Positions 54,115 through 64,000 of a stretch of DNA of 64,000 bases are shown one piece after another (position 1 is the stretch's first letter; each line of letters starts with the position of its first letter). Location of the stretch: NCBI RefSeq assembly GCF_013111185.1, contig NZ_WVRE01000002.1, positions 186,001 through 250,000 of the forward strand, read 5' to 3'. The stretch comes from Ruegeria sp. HKCCD7303. Lineage in GTDB: Bacteria > Pseudomonadota > Alphaproteobacteria > Rhodobacterales > Rhodobacteraceae. Below the pieces are notes generated by a model, which ran no database searches, had not been told where the DNA came from, and saw nothing but the letters and a program-made list of their open reading frames with translations. A program made the position numbers and the translations under genes.

Positions 54115-54368
54115 GGGGAATCGTGCGGTACGCGAAAGGACCTGTCGCCAGTTCAGAGAATAATCGAGCATTGTCTTGTTGTTGTGAACATGGCGCGCCA
54201 CCAGCTTCTTTTGCGGCCGTTGTCTTGGGATATGGCCGGCCATAATCCGCAGCGCCGGCGGCGATGCAGACCTGTTGCTGTGGAAGCTTTGTTCAGCGGT
54301 TCTAACACAGCGTGGCTGATGCGCCATCGCTTCGGCCGGAGGAACAGGAAAAGTCAGAGACCGCCTGT

Positions 54369-55859
54369 TCAGTAGCCTTCGATCTCGCCACCCTGCTGCC
54401 AGGGTTTGACCAGATTGCCAAAGCGTGTGAACTGGGCTTCGAACGAAAGCTCGACGGTGCCAATGGGACCGTGGCGTTGCTTGCCGACAATGACCTCGGC
54501 CTTGCCGTGCAGGCGTTCCATCGCCTGCTTCCACTCTTCCATCTTTTCCAGCTCGTGATCACCGGGCTTTTCGCGTTCCTTGTAGTATTCCTCGCGGAAC
54601 ACAAACATCACCACATCGGCATCCTGCTCGATCGAGCCCGATTCCCGCAGGTCGGACAGTTGCGGGCGTTTATCGTCGCGGTTTTCGACCTGACGGCTCA
54701 GCTGTGACAGGGCGATGACCGGGATATTCAGTTCTTTGGCGATGGCCTTCATACCCATCGAAATCTCGGCAATCTCGTTCACGCGGTTGTCGGACATACC
54801 TCGGCAAAGCTGCAGATAGTCGATCACCAGAAGGTCCAGACCATGCGTCCGCTTGAGCCGACGCGCACGGGCGGCAAGCTGCGAGATCGGCAGTGCCGGG
54901 GTGTCATCGATGAACAGGGGGCAGGCTTCCAATTCCTTGGCCGCGTCCACGAAGCGGCGGAACTCGGCCTCGGTCATATCGCCTTGACGGATCTTGTGCG
55001 AGGAAATCTCGGACGCTTCGGCCAGCACACGGCCCGCCAACTGCTCGGCGCTCATCTCAAGTGAGAAGAACCCGACCACACCACCGTCAATCGCGCCTTC
55101 CGAGCCATCCGGCTTCTGTCCGCGTTTGTAGGCTTTGGCCACGTTGAACGCTACGTTCGTCGCCAGCGAGGTTTTCCCCATCGACGGACGCCCGGCCAGA
55201 ATGATCAGGTCAGAGGGGTGCAGGCCCCCAAGCTGTTTGTCCAAGTCGGCCAGACCGGTGGAAATCCCCGCCATTCCACCACCGCGCTGGTACGCTTCAT
55301 TGGTGACGTTGACGGCTTCTGTGACCGCCTTCAGGAAGGATTGAAAACCTTGTTCGGTCTGGCCCTGCTCGGATAGCTGATAGAGCTGCTGCTCGGCCTC
55401 GACGATTTGTTCTTTTGGCTCACTGCTGACTTCGACCCGCGCTGCCTTGTCTGAAATGTCGCGGCCAAGTCGGATCAACTCGCGCCGAATGGCGAGGTCA
55501 TAGATCATCTGGGCATAGTCATGCACAGCAAAGGCGCTGATCGAGGCACCGGCAAGCTTGACCAAATAGGCCGGGCCGCCCAGCTCCTTCAAGCCTTCAT
55601 CTTCGCCCATGAAGGATTTCAGTGTGACCGGTGAGGCCAGCGCGTTTTTAGCGATGCGGGCGGCGGCGACTTCATAAATCCGGGCATGAACCGGATCATA
55701 GAAATGCTCGGCCCCGATGATCGAGGCGACCCGGTCATAGAGGTCGTTATTGGTCAGGATCGCGCCCAGAAGCTGCTGTTCAGCCTCAATGGAATGCGGC
55801 ATGGTTTCTGCGTTTTGAATCTGTGCCGCTGCTTGCTCGATACTGCTGATCTCGTTCAT
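54369..55859 (-). CDS. dnaB: replicative DNA helicase DnaB
   Basis: A 496-residue hexameric helicase unwinding DNA at the fork. The N-terminal helical domain begins PHSIEAEQQLLGAIL. The RecA-like C-terminal domain has Walker A GRPSMGKTS, Walker B LLVIDYLQL and the ALSQLSRQVE block. No intein interrupts it. The start at 55859 is chosen; the frame stays open to 55967 without family sequence. Confidence 0.96.
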   Translation of the reverse strand: MNEISSIEQAAAQIQNAETMPHSIEAEQQLLGAILTNNDLYDRVASIIGAEHFYDPVHARIYEVAAARIAKNALASPVTLKSFMGEDEGLKELGGPAYLVKLAGASISAFAVHDYAQMIYDLAIRRELIRLGRDISDKAARVEVSSEPKEQIVEAEQQLYQLSEQGQTEQGFQSFLKAVTEAVNVTNEAYQRGGGMAGISTGLADLDKQLGGLHPSDLIILAGRPSMGKTSLATNVAFNVAKAYKRGQKPDGSEGAIDGGVVGFFSLEMSAEQLAGRVLAEASEISSHKIRQGDMTEAEFRRFVDAAKELEACPLFIDDTPALPISQLAARARRLKRTHGLDLLVIDYLQLCRGMSDNRVNEIAEISMGMKAIAKELNIPVIALSQLSRQVENRDDKRPQLSDLRESGSIEQDADVVMFVFREEYYKEREKPGDHELEKMEEWKQAMERLHGKAEVIVGKQRHGPIGTVELSFEAQFTRFGNLVKPWQQGGEIEGY

Positions 55860-56060
55860 TGCTGCTCTCACCGTCCCTTGGGACATGGTCCATAGCTTAG
55901 CCCTGCGAGTCGGGGCAAATTGTATGTTTTCTGGGGATATGCTGTGAATATCTCCGGGCCCCATCATCTTGAAGCATGACGGGGCTGTACGTCAACATGT
56001 AGTGCGAATTAAGTCCGCGGACCTGCTACTGTTTCCGCTCAGAAAATTGATTTCGCGACG

Positions 56061-56738
56061 TCAGCTTTTATTCGCTTCCTGCCACCCCCGCGGGTCATTC
56101 AGGAAGGCCTCGACGCCGCTAAGGGTCTCTTCGTCAAAGGCCTTTTGCGCCTTGGCCTCGGCAAGAACATCCCACCAAGTGCAAAGCGAATGCAGCTTTA
56201 CACCGTGATCGCCCAGTGTTTTCTCGGTTTCGGGAAAGATGCCGTAGTAGAAGATCACCGCAGTATGCCCGCAGGTCGCGCCGGTTTCGCGGATCGCGTC
56301 CACGAAGGAAAGTTTCGAGCCACCGTCGGTTGTCAGATCCTCGACCAGCAGCACCCGCTCGCCTTCGTTCATCGCGCCTTCGATCCGGGCGTTGCGGCCA
56401 TAGCCTTTGGGTTTCTTGCGCACATAGGTCATCGGCAGCGCCATCCTCTCGGCAACCATGGCGGCAAAGGGGATGCCTGCGGTTTCGCCGCCGGCGATGT
56501 TATCGAACGCCTCGAACCCGGCCTCGCGCATCACGGTCACGGTCAGGAAATCCATCAGTGTCGAACGGATGCGCGGGTACGAGATCAGCTTGCGACAGTC
56601 GATATAGGTCGGGCTGGGCAGTCCGCTTGCCAGGGTAAACGGCTCACGCGAGTTGAAATGGACGGCCTTGATCTCCAGCAGCATCCGCGCGGTCAGGCGG
56701 GCGATTTCGGTGCTGTCGGGAAAGGAACTGGGGATCAT
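56061..56738 (-). CDS. pyrE: orotate phosphoribosyltransferase
   Basis: A 225-residue enzyme of pyrimidine synthesis, making OMP from orotate and [20 protein letters not shown] near the N-terminus and the PRPP loop [13 protein letters not shown] are both present. GAGG precedes the ATG at 56738. It is downstream of amtB, with a terminator between, so it is probably independently transcribed. Confidence 0.96.
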   Translation of the reverse strand: MIPSSFPDSTEIARLTARMLLEIKAVHFNSREPFTLASGLPSPTYIDCRKLISYPRIRSTLMDFLTVTVMREAGFEAFDNIAGGETAGIPFAAMVAERMALPMTYVRKKPKGYGRNARIEGAMNEGERVLLVEDLTTDGGSKLSFVDAIRETGATCGHTAVIFYYGIFPETEKTLGDHGVKLHSLCTWWDVLAEAKAQKAFDEETLSGVEAFLNDPRGWQEANKS

Positions 56739-56815
56739 GGCGCAAACCTCGGGGCTGAAAACACGTTGCGGGCTGATAGCCCGACCGTTGGGCCGGAGTC
56801 GAGAGGGCAAAAAAG

Positions 56816-56844
56816 AAAAGCGGACCCCCAAGAGGTCCGCTTTT
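56816..56844 (-). terminator. intrinsic terminator of amtB
   Basis: The stem GCGGACC pairs with GGTCCGC within 56819-56841 and is followed on the minus strand by TTTTCTTTTTT. It lies between the amtB stop and the pyrE start. Confidence 0.88.
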
Positions 56845-56874
56845 CGCCCTTTCGGGCAGAGCGCCAAGGTGGGC

Positions 56875-58056
56875 TTAGCTGCTCATGTCGTAGGCGCGTT
56901 CCCCGTGTACCGAAAGATCGAGCCCGTTTGTCTCGGTTTCGGCGTCTACGCGAAGCGGGGTGAGAAGTGCAACCACCTTCACCAACACAATCGTAACAAC
57001 TGCCGTAAAGACACCCACGATCATCAACCCGCCCAATTGCGCGGTCCATGTGCCAAGGCCAAACGCAGCGATCATGATGGTGCCGAAAATGCCGCCGACG
57101 CCATGCACCGCAAATACATCTAGCGTGTCGTCGATGTTCAGCTTGTTGCGGATGACATTGACGGCTTCCTGACACAGGACACCGGCGACCGCACCGATGA
57201 TCAGCGCTTGTACCGGACCCACAAAGCCGGATGCCGGTGTGATCGAAGCCAGACCAGCAATGGTGCCTGTGACCAGACCGACCATGGAAGCCTTGCCAAA
57301 GCGGATACGTTCCCACAGTGCCCAGGTCAGCGACGCGGTTGCGGCGGACAGATGCGTGACGGTCATGGCCATTGCGGCGCCGCCATCTGCGGCCAGCTGT
57401 GATCCGCCATTGAAGCCGAACCAACCCACCCACAACATCGCAGCACCAACCATGACGTAGCCGGGGTTGTGCGGGGGTGTGGTACGGTTGCGGCGCGGGC
57501 CAAGTATGACGGCGATGATCAGAGCGGCCAGACCAGCGGTTTCATGGACTACGATTCCGCCCGCAAAGTCGCGTACGCCGATCTCGCCCAGAATGCCGCC
57601 ATCAGCCAGCATGCCGCCGCCCCAGATCCAATGGACGACCGGCGCGTAACAGAGCAGCATCCAGAGGGCGGAAAAGGTCAGAACAAACCCAAAGCCAACG
57701 CGTTCGACATAGGCACCCACAATCAGGGCCGGTGTGATGATCGCAAAGGTCATCTGAAAGGCGAAGAACAGGATCTCGGGCAGGGTGCCTGCAAGGCTGT
57801 CGGCATCCACACCGTTCAGGAACGCTTTGCCCAGACCACCCCAAACCCCGCTTTCTCCGGGGCCGAAGGCGATCGAGTAGCCCGCAACGAGCCACAGAAT
57901 GCTCATCAAACAGGCGATTGAGAAGCAGTGCATGAACACGCTGAGTACATTTCGGGCACGTACAAGCCCGCCGTAGAACAGGGCAAGACCTGGCAATGTC
58001 ATGAAAAGGACCAGTGCGGTTGCAACGATGATCCAGGCTGTATCGGCTCCATTCAT
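56875..58056 (-). CDS. amtB: ammonium transporter
   Basis: A 393-residue inner-membrane channel with eleven helices. The substrate-pore His residues lie in [12 protein letters not shown] and in [10 protein letters not shown]. The N-terminus ([19 protein letters not shown]) starts directly at the first helix, with no cleavable signal peptide, so it is shorter than E. coli AmtB. GGAAAGGAG stands before the ATG. No glnK is adjacent, which is unusual, though ntrBC lies within the window and could govern it. A terminator follows. Confidence 0.95.
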   Translation of the reverse strand: MNGADTAWIIVATALVLFMTLPGLALFYGGLVRARNVLSVFMHCFSIACLMSILWLVAGYSIAFGPGESGVWGGLGKAFLNGVDADSLAGTLPEILFFAFQMTFAIITPALIVGAYVERVGFGFVLTFSALWMLLCYAPVVHWIWGGGMLADGGILGEIGVRDFAGGIVVHETAGLAALIIAVILGPRRNRTTPPHNPGYVMVGAAMLWVGWFGFNGGSQLAADGGAAMAMTVTHLSAATASLTWALWERIRFGKASMVGLVTGTIAGLASITPASGFVGPVQALIIGAVAGVLCQEAVNVIRNKLNIDDTLDVFAVHGVGGIFGTIMIAAFGLGTWTAQLGGLMIVGVFTAVVTIVLVKVVALLTPLRVDAETETNGLDLSVHGERAYDMSS

Positions 58057-58260
58057 GGGCCGTTCTCCTTTCCCCTGCGTTTGGTTCGGAACGCTTTGTA
58101 TCGGCGCTCGGAAGCCTTGTGAGTGTGTGCGCAGCCTTGAAACGGAGGAGAGGTGAGGAAAAAAGAGGCAGAGTTGTTAAAGGCGCTTAAAATGTCGCCT
58201 TTTATTCAAGTGATGACAGTTTTTGCGGCTTTTCAGGCATCTTGCCTAAGGAATGGGCGT

Positions 58261-58728
58261 TTAGGAAAGGCCATCTTTAAGTAGATCTAACGCGTGATCA
58301 CGCGCTGCCAGCCGGACCGCATCTCGCCCCAATGCGCCAAATTCAACGGTTTCGGTTCGAGTGTCTCTACTGTCTCGGGACAGTCCAAAACACACACGCC
58401 CCTCTGGCTTGAACTCGGACCCGCCCGGTCCGGCAATGCCGGTGATCGACACGGCTAGCTGCGCCTGAGAATGACGCAGGGCTCCGTCTGCCATCTCGCG
58501 GGCGACCTCCTCTGACACTGCGCCATGCGCGGCCAGCGTTTCGGCCAAAACACCCAGCATGTCCTGTTTGGCTGCGTTGGTGTAAGTGACAAAGCCCCGG
58601 TCAACCACAGCGGAGCTGCCGGGAATATCGGTCAGGGCCGCAGCCACCATCCCGCCCGTACAGCTTTCAGCCGTGGCGATCATCACGCCCTGCGCCTTGG
58701 CAAAATCCAACAGCTCGCTCACGTTCAC
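58261..58728 (-). CDS. CinA C-terminal domain protein (PncC-type NMN amidohydrolase)
   Basis: A 155-residue protein made of the CinA amidohydrolase domain alone. ATAESCTGGMVAAALTDIPGSS and SITGIAGPGGS are the family blocks. In bacteria such proteins deamidate nicotinamide mononucleotide in NAD recycling. The start is GTG at 58728, overlapping the pgpA stop (GTGA); no ATG is available at the N-terminus. Confidence 0.9.
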   Translation of the reverse strand: MNVSELLDFAKAQGVMIATAESCTGGMVAAALTDIPGSSAVVDRGFVTYTNAAKQDMLGVLAETLAAHGAVSEEVAREMADGALRHSQAQLAVSITGIAGPGGSEFKPEGRVCFGLSRDSRDTRTETVEFGALGRDAVRLAARDHALDLLKDGLS

Positions 58729-59222
58729 AGACCCAGTACTCCGTGTGCTATTCCCGCCAGTATCATCACGCCGATGGCTGCGAAAACGCCTGCGATGACG
58801 TCGTCGAGCATAACGCCCATCGGATCGCCACGCCTGTCGGCCCAGCCAACGGGGCCGGGCTTGGTGATATCGAACAGGCGGAACAGGATGAACCCAGCCA
58901 CCCAACCGGGCCAAAGGGCGGTAATGTTGATCCCATGGGCCCAAGACGGGTAAGAAATCGCCCAAAGCGCGATGAACTGGCCTGCGACCTCATCAACGAC
59001 GATTTCTGACGGGTCGTGATCATCTTGGCCCTCGGTCATCACGCGGGTTGCCCAAAGGCCGCCAACAAAAACGGCCAGTGTTGCAAGTGCCAGCAGGGGA
59101 AACCCACCCAGCGTGTGCAATATCCAAGCCATCGGCAGCGCCGCCAAGGATCCCCAGGTTCCGGGGGCAGGGCGCAAATATCCGACACCGCCGACCGTAC
59201 CGATCACCTGTGCCGTGGTCAT
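58725..59222 (-). CDS. pgpA: phosphatidylglycerophosphatase A
   Basis: A 165-residue inner-membrane enzyme removing phosphate from phosphatidylglycerophosphate to give phosphatidylglycerol. [10 protein letters not shown] with the following helices, and [10 protein letters not shown] with acidic residues, match PgpA. It overlaps ispDF and cinA by 4 bases on each side. Confidence 0.93.
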   Translation of the reverse strand: MTTAQVIGTVGGVGYLRPAPGTWGSLAALPMAWILHTLGGFPLLALATLAVFVGGLWATRVMTEGQDDHDPSEIVVDEVAGQFIALWAISYPSWAHGINITALWPGWVAGFILFRLFDITKPGPVGWADRRGDPMGVMLDDVIAGVFAAIGVMILAGIAHGVLGL

Positions 59223-60349
59223 TGTTTCACCAAGCAGGCTGTGGCGAGCGAGGCGATCCCTTCGCTGCGACCAGTAAAGCCCAAACGCTCAGATGTGGTG
59301 GCCTTGACCGAGACCTGATCTGCGCTTAACCCCATGATTTTAGACATTTCAGCGCGCATGGCAGCGGCATGAGGGCCGATTTTTGGATACTCGCAGACTA
59401 AGGTGCAATCGACGTTCGAAATGCGGTATCCCATCTGCCCGGCCAGCTCGACCGCATGGCGCAGAAAAATCTCGCTGGCAGCACCCTTCCATTGCGGATC
59501 TGAGGGCGGGAAGTGGTGACCAATGTCACCCTGCGCCAAAGCGCCGTAGATCGCATCGGTTACGGCGTGCATCCCGACATCCGCATCTGAATGTCCCTGC
59601 AATCCGCGCCCATGAGGCACCTTCACACCACACAGGATAACGTGATCCCCCTCGCCAAAACGGTGTACGTCATACCCGTTGCCAAGCCTTACATCCATAT
59701 CCGTTCCCATTATCCGTTCCGCCCGGGCAAAATCCTCGGGTCGGGTGATTTTTAGATTGTCTGCGTCGCCGGGGACAATGCATACATCAAGGCCCGCCGT
59801 ACGGGCGACCTCCACATCATCCGCAGCCCCGCCCGAATGGGCTGCGTGTGCGGTTGTGATGGCGTCAAAGTGAAACCCCTGCGGTGTCTGCGCAGCATAG
59901 AGGCCATTGCGATCCTGCGTGCCCGTTACAGCGCCATCCCGCCCAACCCACAGCGCATCCGTGACAGCAAGCCCCGGGGCAGCCGCTTGGTGCGTTTCCA
60001 GCGCGTTCAAAACGTCCTTTATGATGCGCGACGAGACACAAGGGCGGGCCACGTCGTGGATCAGAACATGTTGCACACCCAGACCTTCCAGGGCCTTCAA
60101 TCCGCTACTTACTGAGCCTGAGCGATCTGATCCGCCAGATGCGAGGATCAGATCTGAATTGCGAAACTCTTCCCATGCGGGGGTGTCTTCGTCTGAAAGC
60201 ACAAGTACGATGTGATCCACCTGTCCGCGGAACCGCTCGATCGTCCAGTCTGCCACGCGACGGCCCGCAAGGATGCGCCACTGCTTGGGTACGCCACCTC
60301 CGGCGCGCAACCCGCGCCCTGCGGCGACTATGATGGCGGCTGTAGTCAT
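59219..60349 (-). CDS. ispDF: bifunctional IspD-IspF isoprenoid enzyme
   Basis: A 376-residue fusion of the non-mevalonate pathway. The IspD half (about 1-215) begins [20 protein letters not shown] and carries the CTP-binding block HDVARP. The IspF half begins [26 protein letters not shown] and has GHSDADV. IspD makes CDP-methylerythritol; IspF makes the cyclic diphosphate. IspE is not fused. The start at 60349 fits IspD; it overlaps pgpA by 4 bases. Confidence 0.96.
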   Translation of the reverse strand: MTTAAIIVAAGRGLRAGGGVPKQWRILAGRRVADWTIERFRGQVDHIVLVLSDEDTPAWEEFRNSDLILASGGSDRSGSVSSGLKALEGLGVQHVLIHDVARPCVSSRIIKDVLNALETHQAAAPGLAVTDALWVGRDGAVTGTQDRNGLYAAQTPQGFHFDAITTAHAAHSGGAADDVEVARTAGLDVCIVPGDADNLKITRPEDFARAERIMGTDMDVRLGNGYDVHRFGEGDHVILCGVKVPHGRGLQGHSDADVGMHAVTDAIYGALAQGDIGHHFPPSDPQWKGAASEIFLRHAVELAGQMGYRISNVDCTLVCEYPKIGPHAAAMRAEMSKIMGLSADQVSVKATTSERLGFTGRSEGIASLATACLVKQ

Positions 60350-60531
60350 GTCTCGGGCGCTCCTTCGTATTGGGCTGTGTTTAGGCGGCGGTGAAAGCAG
60401 AGGCAATCACCCAAGGTAAAACGATTAAAAATTAGGCATGTGATGATTTTGCGGGCTTGTTTCGCGCCGTTTTGTTGTTCATATGCGCGGAATTCGATAT
60501 CAAAACCGCAACTGCCCAAGGATTAAGCACG

Positions 60532-61515
60532 TTGACTCTGCGCCTCGCTGAAAAAGAAGTAACATCACCGGTCCTTCTGGCTCCGATGGCCGGAATCACT
60601 GATCGCCCGTTTCGCGATCTGGTGATGCGGTTTGGTGCCGGCATGGTGGTAAGCGAAATGGTCGCCAGTCAGGAGATGGTGCAAGCCAAGCCTGGCGTGC
60701 GCGAACGTGCGGAACTGTCTGCGGACGTAGAAAACACTGCCGTGCAATTGGCCGGGCGTGAAGCGCACTGGATGGCCGAAGCCGCCCGTCAGGTGGCCGA
60801 CAGGGGCGCGCGGGTGATCGACATCAACATGGGCTGTCCCGCCAAGAAAGTGACCAATGGTTATTCTGGTTCGGCGCTTCTGAAAACGCCGGATCACGCA
60901 CTGACCCTGATCGAAGCCGTGGTCAGTGCCGTTGATGTGCCGGTGACCTTGAAAACCCGGCTAGGCTGGGACGACTCTCTGCTGAACGCACCAGACGTGG
61001 CGCGACGAGCGCAGGACGCCGGAATTCAGATGGTCACGATTCACGGGCGCACGCGGTGTCAGTTTTACAAAGGGCATGCCGATTGGCGGGCGATCCGGGC
61101 CGTGAAAGAGGCTGTGTCGATTCCAGTCATCGCCAATGGCGATATCGTGGATACCGCTTCCGCGCAGACTGCGCTGGATCAGTCCGGTGCAGATGGGGTG
61201 ATGGTCGGGCGCGGCGCGCAGGGCAAGCCCTGGCTCTTGGCGCAGATGTGTCACGACCTTTACGGGGCAAAGGCCCCAGAAATTCCCGTTGGTGGGGATC
61301 TGATCGACATGGTGCAGGCGCATTATCAAGCGATGCTGTCCTTCTACGGTGCAGATCTGGGGCTGCGCGTCGCCCGCAAACATCTGGGCTGGTACATGGA
61401 TGAGGCCGCGACACCACCGCCTTTACGGCGGGCTGTTCTGACGTCGCGCGATCCAAAAGAAGTGCTTCGCCTGTTGGCCGACGCATTGAGTGAAACAGAC
61501 GAGGTGGCGGCATGA
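60532..61515 (+). CDS. dusB: tRNA-dihydrouridine synthase DusB (NifR3)
   Basis: A 327-residue flavoenzyme reducing uridine in the tRNA D-loop. LLAPMAGITDRPFRDL opens the TIM barrel, the catalytic Cys is in MGCPAKKV, and GVMVGRGAQGKPW is near the C-terminus. The likely start is TTG at 60532, with AAGGA about 10 bases before; TTG at 60457 is an alternative. In Rhodobacter the same order nifR3-ntrB-ntrC is known. The stop overlaps ntrB (ATGA). Confidence 0.94.
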   Translation: MTLRLAEKEVTSPVLLAPMAGITDRPFRDLVMRFGAGMVVSEMVASQEMVQAKPGVRERAELSADVENTAVQLAGREAHWMAEAARQVADRGARVIDINMGCPAKKVTNGYSGSALLKTPDHALTLIEAVVSAVDVPVTLKTRLGWDDSLLNAPDVARRAQDAGIQMVTIHGRTRCQFYKGHADWRAIRAVKEAVSIPVIANGDIVDTASAQTALDQSGADGVMVGRGAQGKPWLLAQMCHDLYGAKAPEIPVGGDLIDMVQAHYQAMLSFYGADLGLRVARKHLGWYMDEAATPPPLRRAVLTSRDPKEVLRLLADALSETDEVAA

Positions 61516-62600
61516 ACTCGAACGCCAGCATCTGGAACTCATTGCCCGTTCCGGCCTTCATCATTGATCCGGACGATCGCATTTCCGATGTAAATGCCGC
61601 AGGTGAAGGGTTTCTGAACGCGTCACGCAAGGCTGTGATCGGCCATCCCGTGTGGGATCAGATCGCCGTAGATGCACCGCTTGAAGAGGCTTTCGAGCGC
61701 GCGCGCACCTATGGTACGCCGCTTTTTGTCAACGATGTAGACGCCGGATCAGGAAACCGCGCACCGTTGCAATGCGCGTTGCAGATCGCGCCTTTGGTTG
61801 GATATCCTGGATCGATGATCATGATCATCTCGCCGCGCGAATTGTCGGGGCGGATGACACGGGGCAACACGGTCAAATCGGCCGCGCAATCGGCCATTGG
61901 CATGGCTGAGATGCTGGCCCACGAGATCAAGAACCCCTTGGCCGGGATCACGGGCGCCGCGCAGTTGCTGAGCATGAATATCCCGGCGCAAGATTTAGAA
62001 CTTACAGACTTAATCGTGGCGGAAAGCCGCAGAATTGTGAAGCTGCTGGAGCAGGTTGAACAATTCGGAAACTTGCAGAAACCCGACTTCAAACCAGTCA
62101 ATATCCATGACGTTCTGGATCGCGCCCGCCGGTCAGCCTTGCTGGGGTTTGGCGCGGACATGACGATCATTGAAGATTACGACCCGTCCTTGCCGTTGGC
62201 CTTCGGAGACCCGGATCAATTGTTGCAGGTGGTTCTGAACCTGCTCAAGAACGCATCCGAAGCTGCTGGGCCGCAGGGGGGAACCATCCGGCTTCGGACT
62301 TACTTCGAACATTCCTTCCGTCTGCGCCGCAGCGATGGGTCTGGTCATTCATTGCCTTTGCAGATCGAGATTATCGACGATGGACCAGGGTTGCCCGAGG
62401 ACATTCGCGGGGACATTTTTGACCCCTTTGTCTCGGGCAAGGAAAATGGCACCGGGCTAGGGCTGGCGCTGGTGAGTAAGATCATATCGGACCATGACGG
62501 CTGGATTTCAGCCGAGTCCGTTCCCGGGCGAACCGTATTCAAACTGTCGCTGCGCCGCGCGCCGCGCGAGGTCGCCGAGCACAAAAAGGAGACCACCTAA
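61512..62600 (+). CDS. ntrB: nitrogen regulation sensor histidine kinase NtrB
   Basis: A 362-residue soluble kinase. A PAS domain covers about 5-110, with the phosphorylated His at 137 in [13 protein letters not shown]1 and G2 boxes follow ([30 protein letters not shown]). It phosphorylates NtrC under nitrogen limitation, controlled by PII. It is coupled to dusB by ATGA; its stop shares one base with the ntrC start. Confidence 0.95.
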   Translation: MNSNASIWNSLPVPAFIIDPDDRISDVNAAGEGFLNASRKAVIGHPVWDQIAVDAPLEEAFERARTYGTPLFVNDVDAGSGNRAPLQCALQIAPLVGYPGSMIMIISPRELSGRMTRGNTVKSAAQSAIGMAEMLAHEIKNPLAGITGAAQLLSMNIPAQDLELTDLIVAESRRIVKLLEQVEQFGNLQKPDFKPVNIHDVLDRARRSALLGFGADMTIIEDYDPSLPLAFGDPDQLLQVVLNLLKNASEAAGPQGGTIRLRTYFEHSFRLRRSDGSGHSLPLQIEIIDDGPGLPEDIRGDIFDPFVSGKENGTGLGLALVSKIISDHDGWISAESVPGRTVFKLSLRRAPREVAEHKKETT

Positions 62601-63967
62601 TGGATGGCACCGTACTGGTTGCGGATGATGACCGCACGATCCGCACCGTTCTGACACAGGCCCTGACGCGTGCAGGGTGCAAGGTGCATGCAACGTCGTC
62701 GCTGACCACGCTGATGCGCTGGGTTGGGGAAGGTAAGGGCGATGTGGTGATCTCGGACGTGGTCATGCCAGATGGCAACGGATTGGAAATGCTGCCAAAG
62801 ATTGCCGAAGATCGTCCCGGACTGCCCGTCATCGTGATCTCGGCGCAAAACACGATCATGACGGCGATTCAGGCGGCAGAGGCGGACGCCTATGATTACT
62901 TGCCGAAACCTTTCGATCTACCTGACTTGATGAAACGAACCGCGCGGGCCTTGGATCAAAAGCAACGGGTACAGCCCGAAACGGCTCATGTAGATGGCGA
63001 GCGTCCGGACGAATTGCCTTTGGTCGGGCGCACCCCGGTGATGCAGGCCCTGTACAGGTTGGTCGCACGGGTAATGAACACCGATTTGTCGGTGCTGATT
63101 TCCGGTGAAAGTGGAACAGGTAAGTCCCTGATTGCACGTGCTATTCATGACTTCTCGGACCGGCGCACATTACCTTTTGTTACAGTTACGGCGGCGGAGT
63201 TGCGGGATCTGGAAGGACCCGCGCGTGTTTTGGCGCGGGTTCGCGGCGGCACGCTGTTGATCGATGAAATCGCAGATATCGAAGATGAGGTTCAGGCCCG
63301 TATCGTGCGCATGATGGATACACCTGGCGATCATGTTCCGCGTTTCATGGCCACAAGCCAGTCGGATCTGACGGAAGGGATGGAAACCGGGCGCATTCGT
63401 CAGGATTTGTATTACCGGTTGTGCGGTGCCACCATTCATGTGCCGTCATTGCGTGAACGGGTGGATGACATTCCGCTGCTAGCGGAACATTTTCTGGCCC
63501 GCGAAGAGCGTGAAAGCGGTGCAAAGCGCTGGCTCAGCCCCGAAGCGGTAGAATTGGTGCGGCGCTATTCCTGGCCCGGTAACGTAAGGCAGTTGGAAAA
63601 CGCAGTGCGCAGGCTGAGCTTGACAAGCCGGGCGGATGAAATCTCGAAGGCTGAAGTGGAAATGGTTCTGGGCAGCCAGCCCGAAGCGGAACCGGTTCTC
63701 AGTGGCGGAGAGCGTGAAAAACTGTCGACCTCGGTCGAGCGACATTTGCGTCGATATTTTGACCTGCACGGCAATATTTTGCCGCCGCCGGGTCTGTATC
63801 AGCGCATTTTGCGTGAGGTTGAGGCACCGCTGATCGAAATTGCACTGGACGCAACCGGCGGAAATCAGGCGAAATGTGCCGATTTGCTGGGGATCAACCG
63901 AAATACGTTGCGAAAAAAGATTACTGACCTCGATATTCAGGTGACACGCCGTCGCAAACTGATGTAA
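62600..63967 (+). CDS. ntrC: nitrogen regulator NtrC lacking the GAFTGA loop
   Basis: A 455-residue response regulator. The phosphorylated Asp is at 53 (ISDVVMP), Walker A GESGTGKS is at 169-176, Walker B LLIDEI is near 219-224, and a Fis-type helix-turn-helix is at about 418-447. The sigma54-contacting GAFTGA, expected around 203-213, is absent: the sequence passes from [15 protein letters not shown] straight to RGGTLLIDE. Rhodobacter capsulatus NtrC shares this loss and activates sigma70 promoters instead. Confidence 0.95.
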   Translation: MDGTVLVADDDRTIRTVLTQALTRAGCKVHATSSLTTLMRWVGEGKGDVVISDVVMPDGNGLEMLPKIAEDRPGLPVIVISAQNTIMTAIQAAEADAYDYLPKPFDLPDLMKRTARALDQKQRVQPETAHVDGERPDELPLVGRTPVMQALYRLVARVMNTDLSVLISGESGTGKSLIARAIHDFSDRRTLPFVTVTAAELRDLEGPARVLARVRGGTLLIDEIADIEDEVQARIVRMMDTPGDHVPRFMATSQSDLTEGMETGRIRQDLYYRLCGATIHVPSLRERVDDIPLLAEHFLAREERESGAKRWLSPEAVELVRRYSWPGNVRQLENAVRRLSLTSRADEISKAEVEMVLGSQPEAEPVLSGGEREKLSTSVERHLRRYFDLHGNILPPPGLYQRILREVEAPLIEIALDATGGNQAKCADLLGINRNTLRKKITDLDIQVTRRRKLM

Positions 63968-64000
63968 TATCGCCACACAAACCGTGGCATCCCGGCATCT

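Overview
The window is chromosomal DNA of an alphaproteobacterium, most likely a marine Rhodobacteraceae of the Roseobacter group (Ruegeria-like). This rests on gene content and order: the nifR3/dusB-ntrB-ntrC run facing a fused ispDF-pgpA-cinA operon, an NtrC without the sigma54-contact loop, a DUF4167 protein, the lptG-lptD-surA-pdxA-rsmA operon opposite pepA, a radA-cvpA-purF neighbourhood, and mlaE-mlaF-pqiA next to alr and dnaB. Base composition is GC-rich almost throughout. I saw no rRNA or tRNA gene, CRISPR array, prophage or intact insertion sequence.

Layout. 0-9.5 kb: a small lipoprotein, a GNAT-nucleoside hydrolase pair, mazG, an M20 amidohydrolase followed by two different ureohydrolases, a DUF1499 protein, prfA-prmC and a DUF4167 gene. 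9.5-19.2 kb: the outer-membrane biogenesis operon lptG-lptD-surA-pdxA-rsmA, with pepA-holC and an aldo/keto reductase on the other strand. 19.2-23.9 kb: a carnitine catabolism cluster with a divergent GlxA/CdhR-type regulator, a beta-keto acid cleavage enzyme, a carnitine dehydrogenase-thioesterase fusion and an SDR. 23.9-27.2 kb: an XRE regulator divergent from a DUF2061 membrane protein, a fatty acid desaturase and an EamA exporter. 27.2-36.8 kb: an RNA helicase, a glycosyltransferase with an unknown partner, prfC, an SDR with an atypical active site, a DNA alkylation repair protein, arsM and an orphan ABC ATPase.

36.9-42.5 kb: surE-pcm-nlpD-like and tatABC, with a YafY regulator and a small Dabb-like protein between them. 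42.5-53.3 kb: a DUF815 ATPase, purF, a small DnaJ-type zinc protein, cvpA-radA, an unknown coiled-coil membrane protein, pqiA, an AT-richer unknown membrane protein, mlaF-mlaE and alr. 53.5-64 kb: a GNAT gene, dnaB, pyrE, amtB, cinA-pgpA-ispDF, and dusB-ntrB-ntrC running to the right edge.

Most of the window is core housekeeping. The parts least explained by known systems are the XRE/DUF2061/desaturase module with its AT-rich, repeat-bearing divergent promoter, the amidohydrolase plus two ureohydrolases, the glycosyltransferase/unknown pair, the standalone four-motif DnaJ-type zinc protein, the gene inserted in the mla-pqi operon, and a short dispersed repeat found three times at gene ends. 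I did not find anything I could call a clearly new defence, mobile or secretion system.
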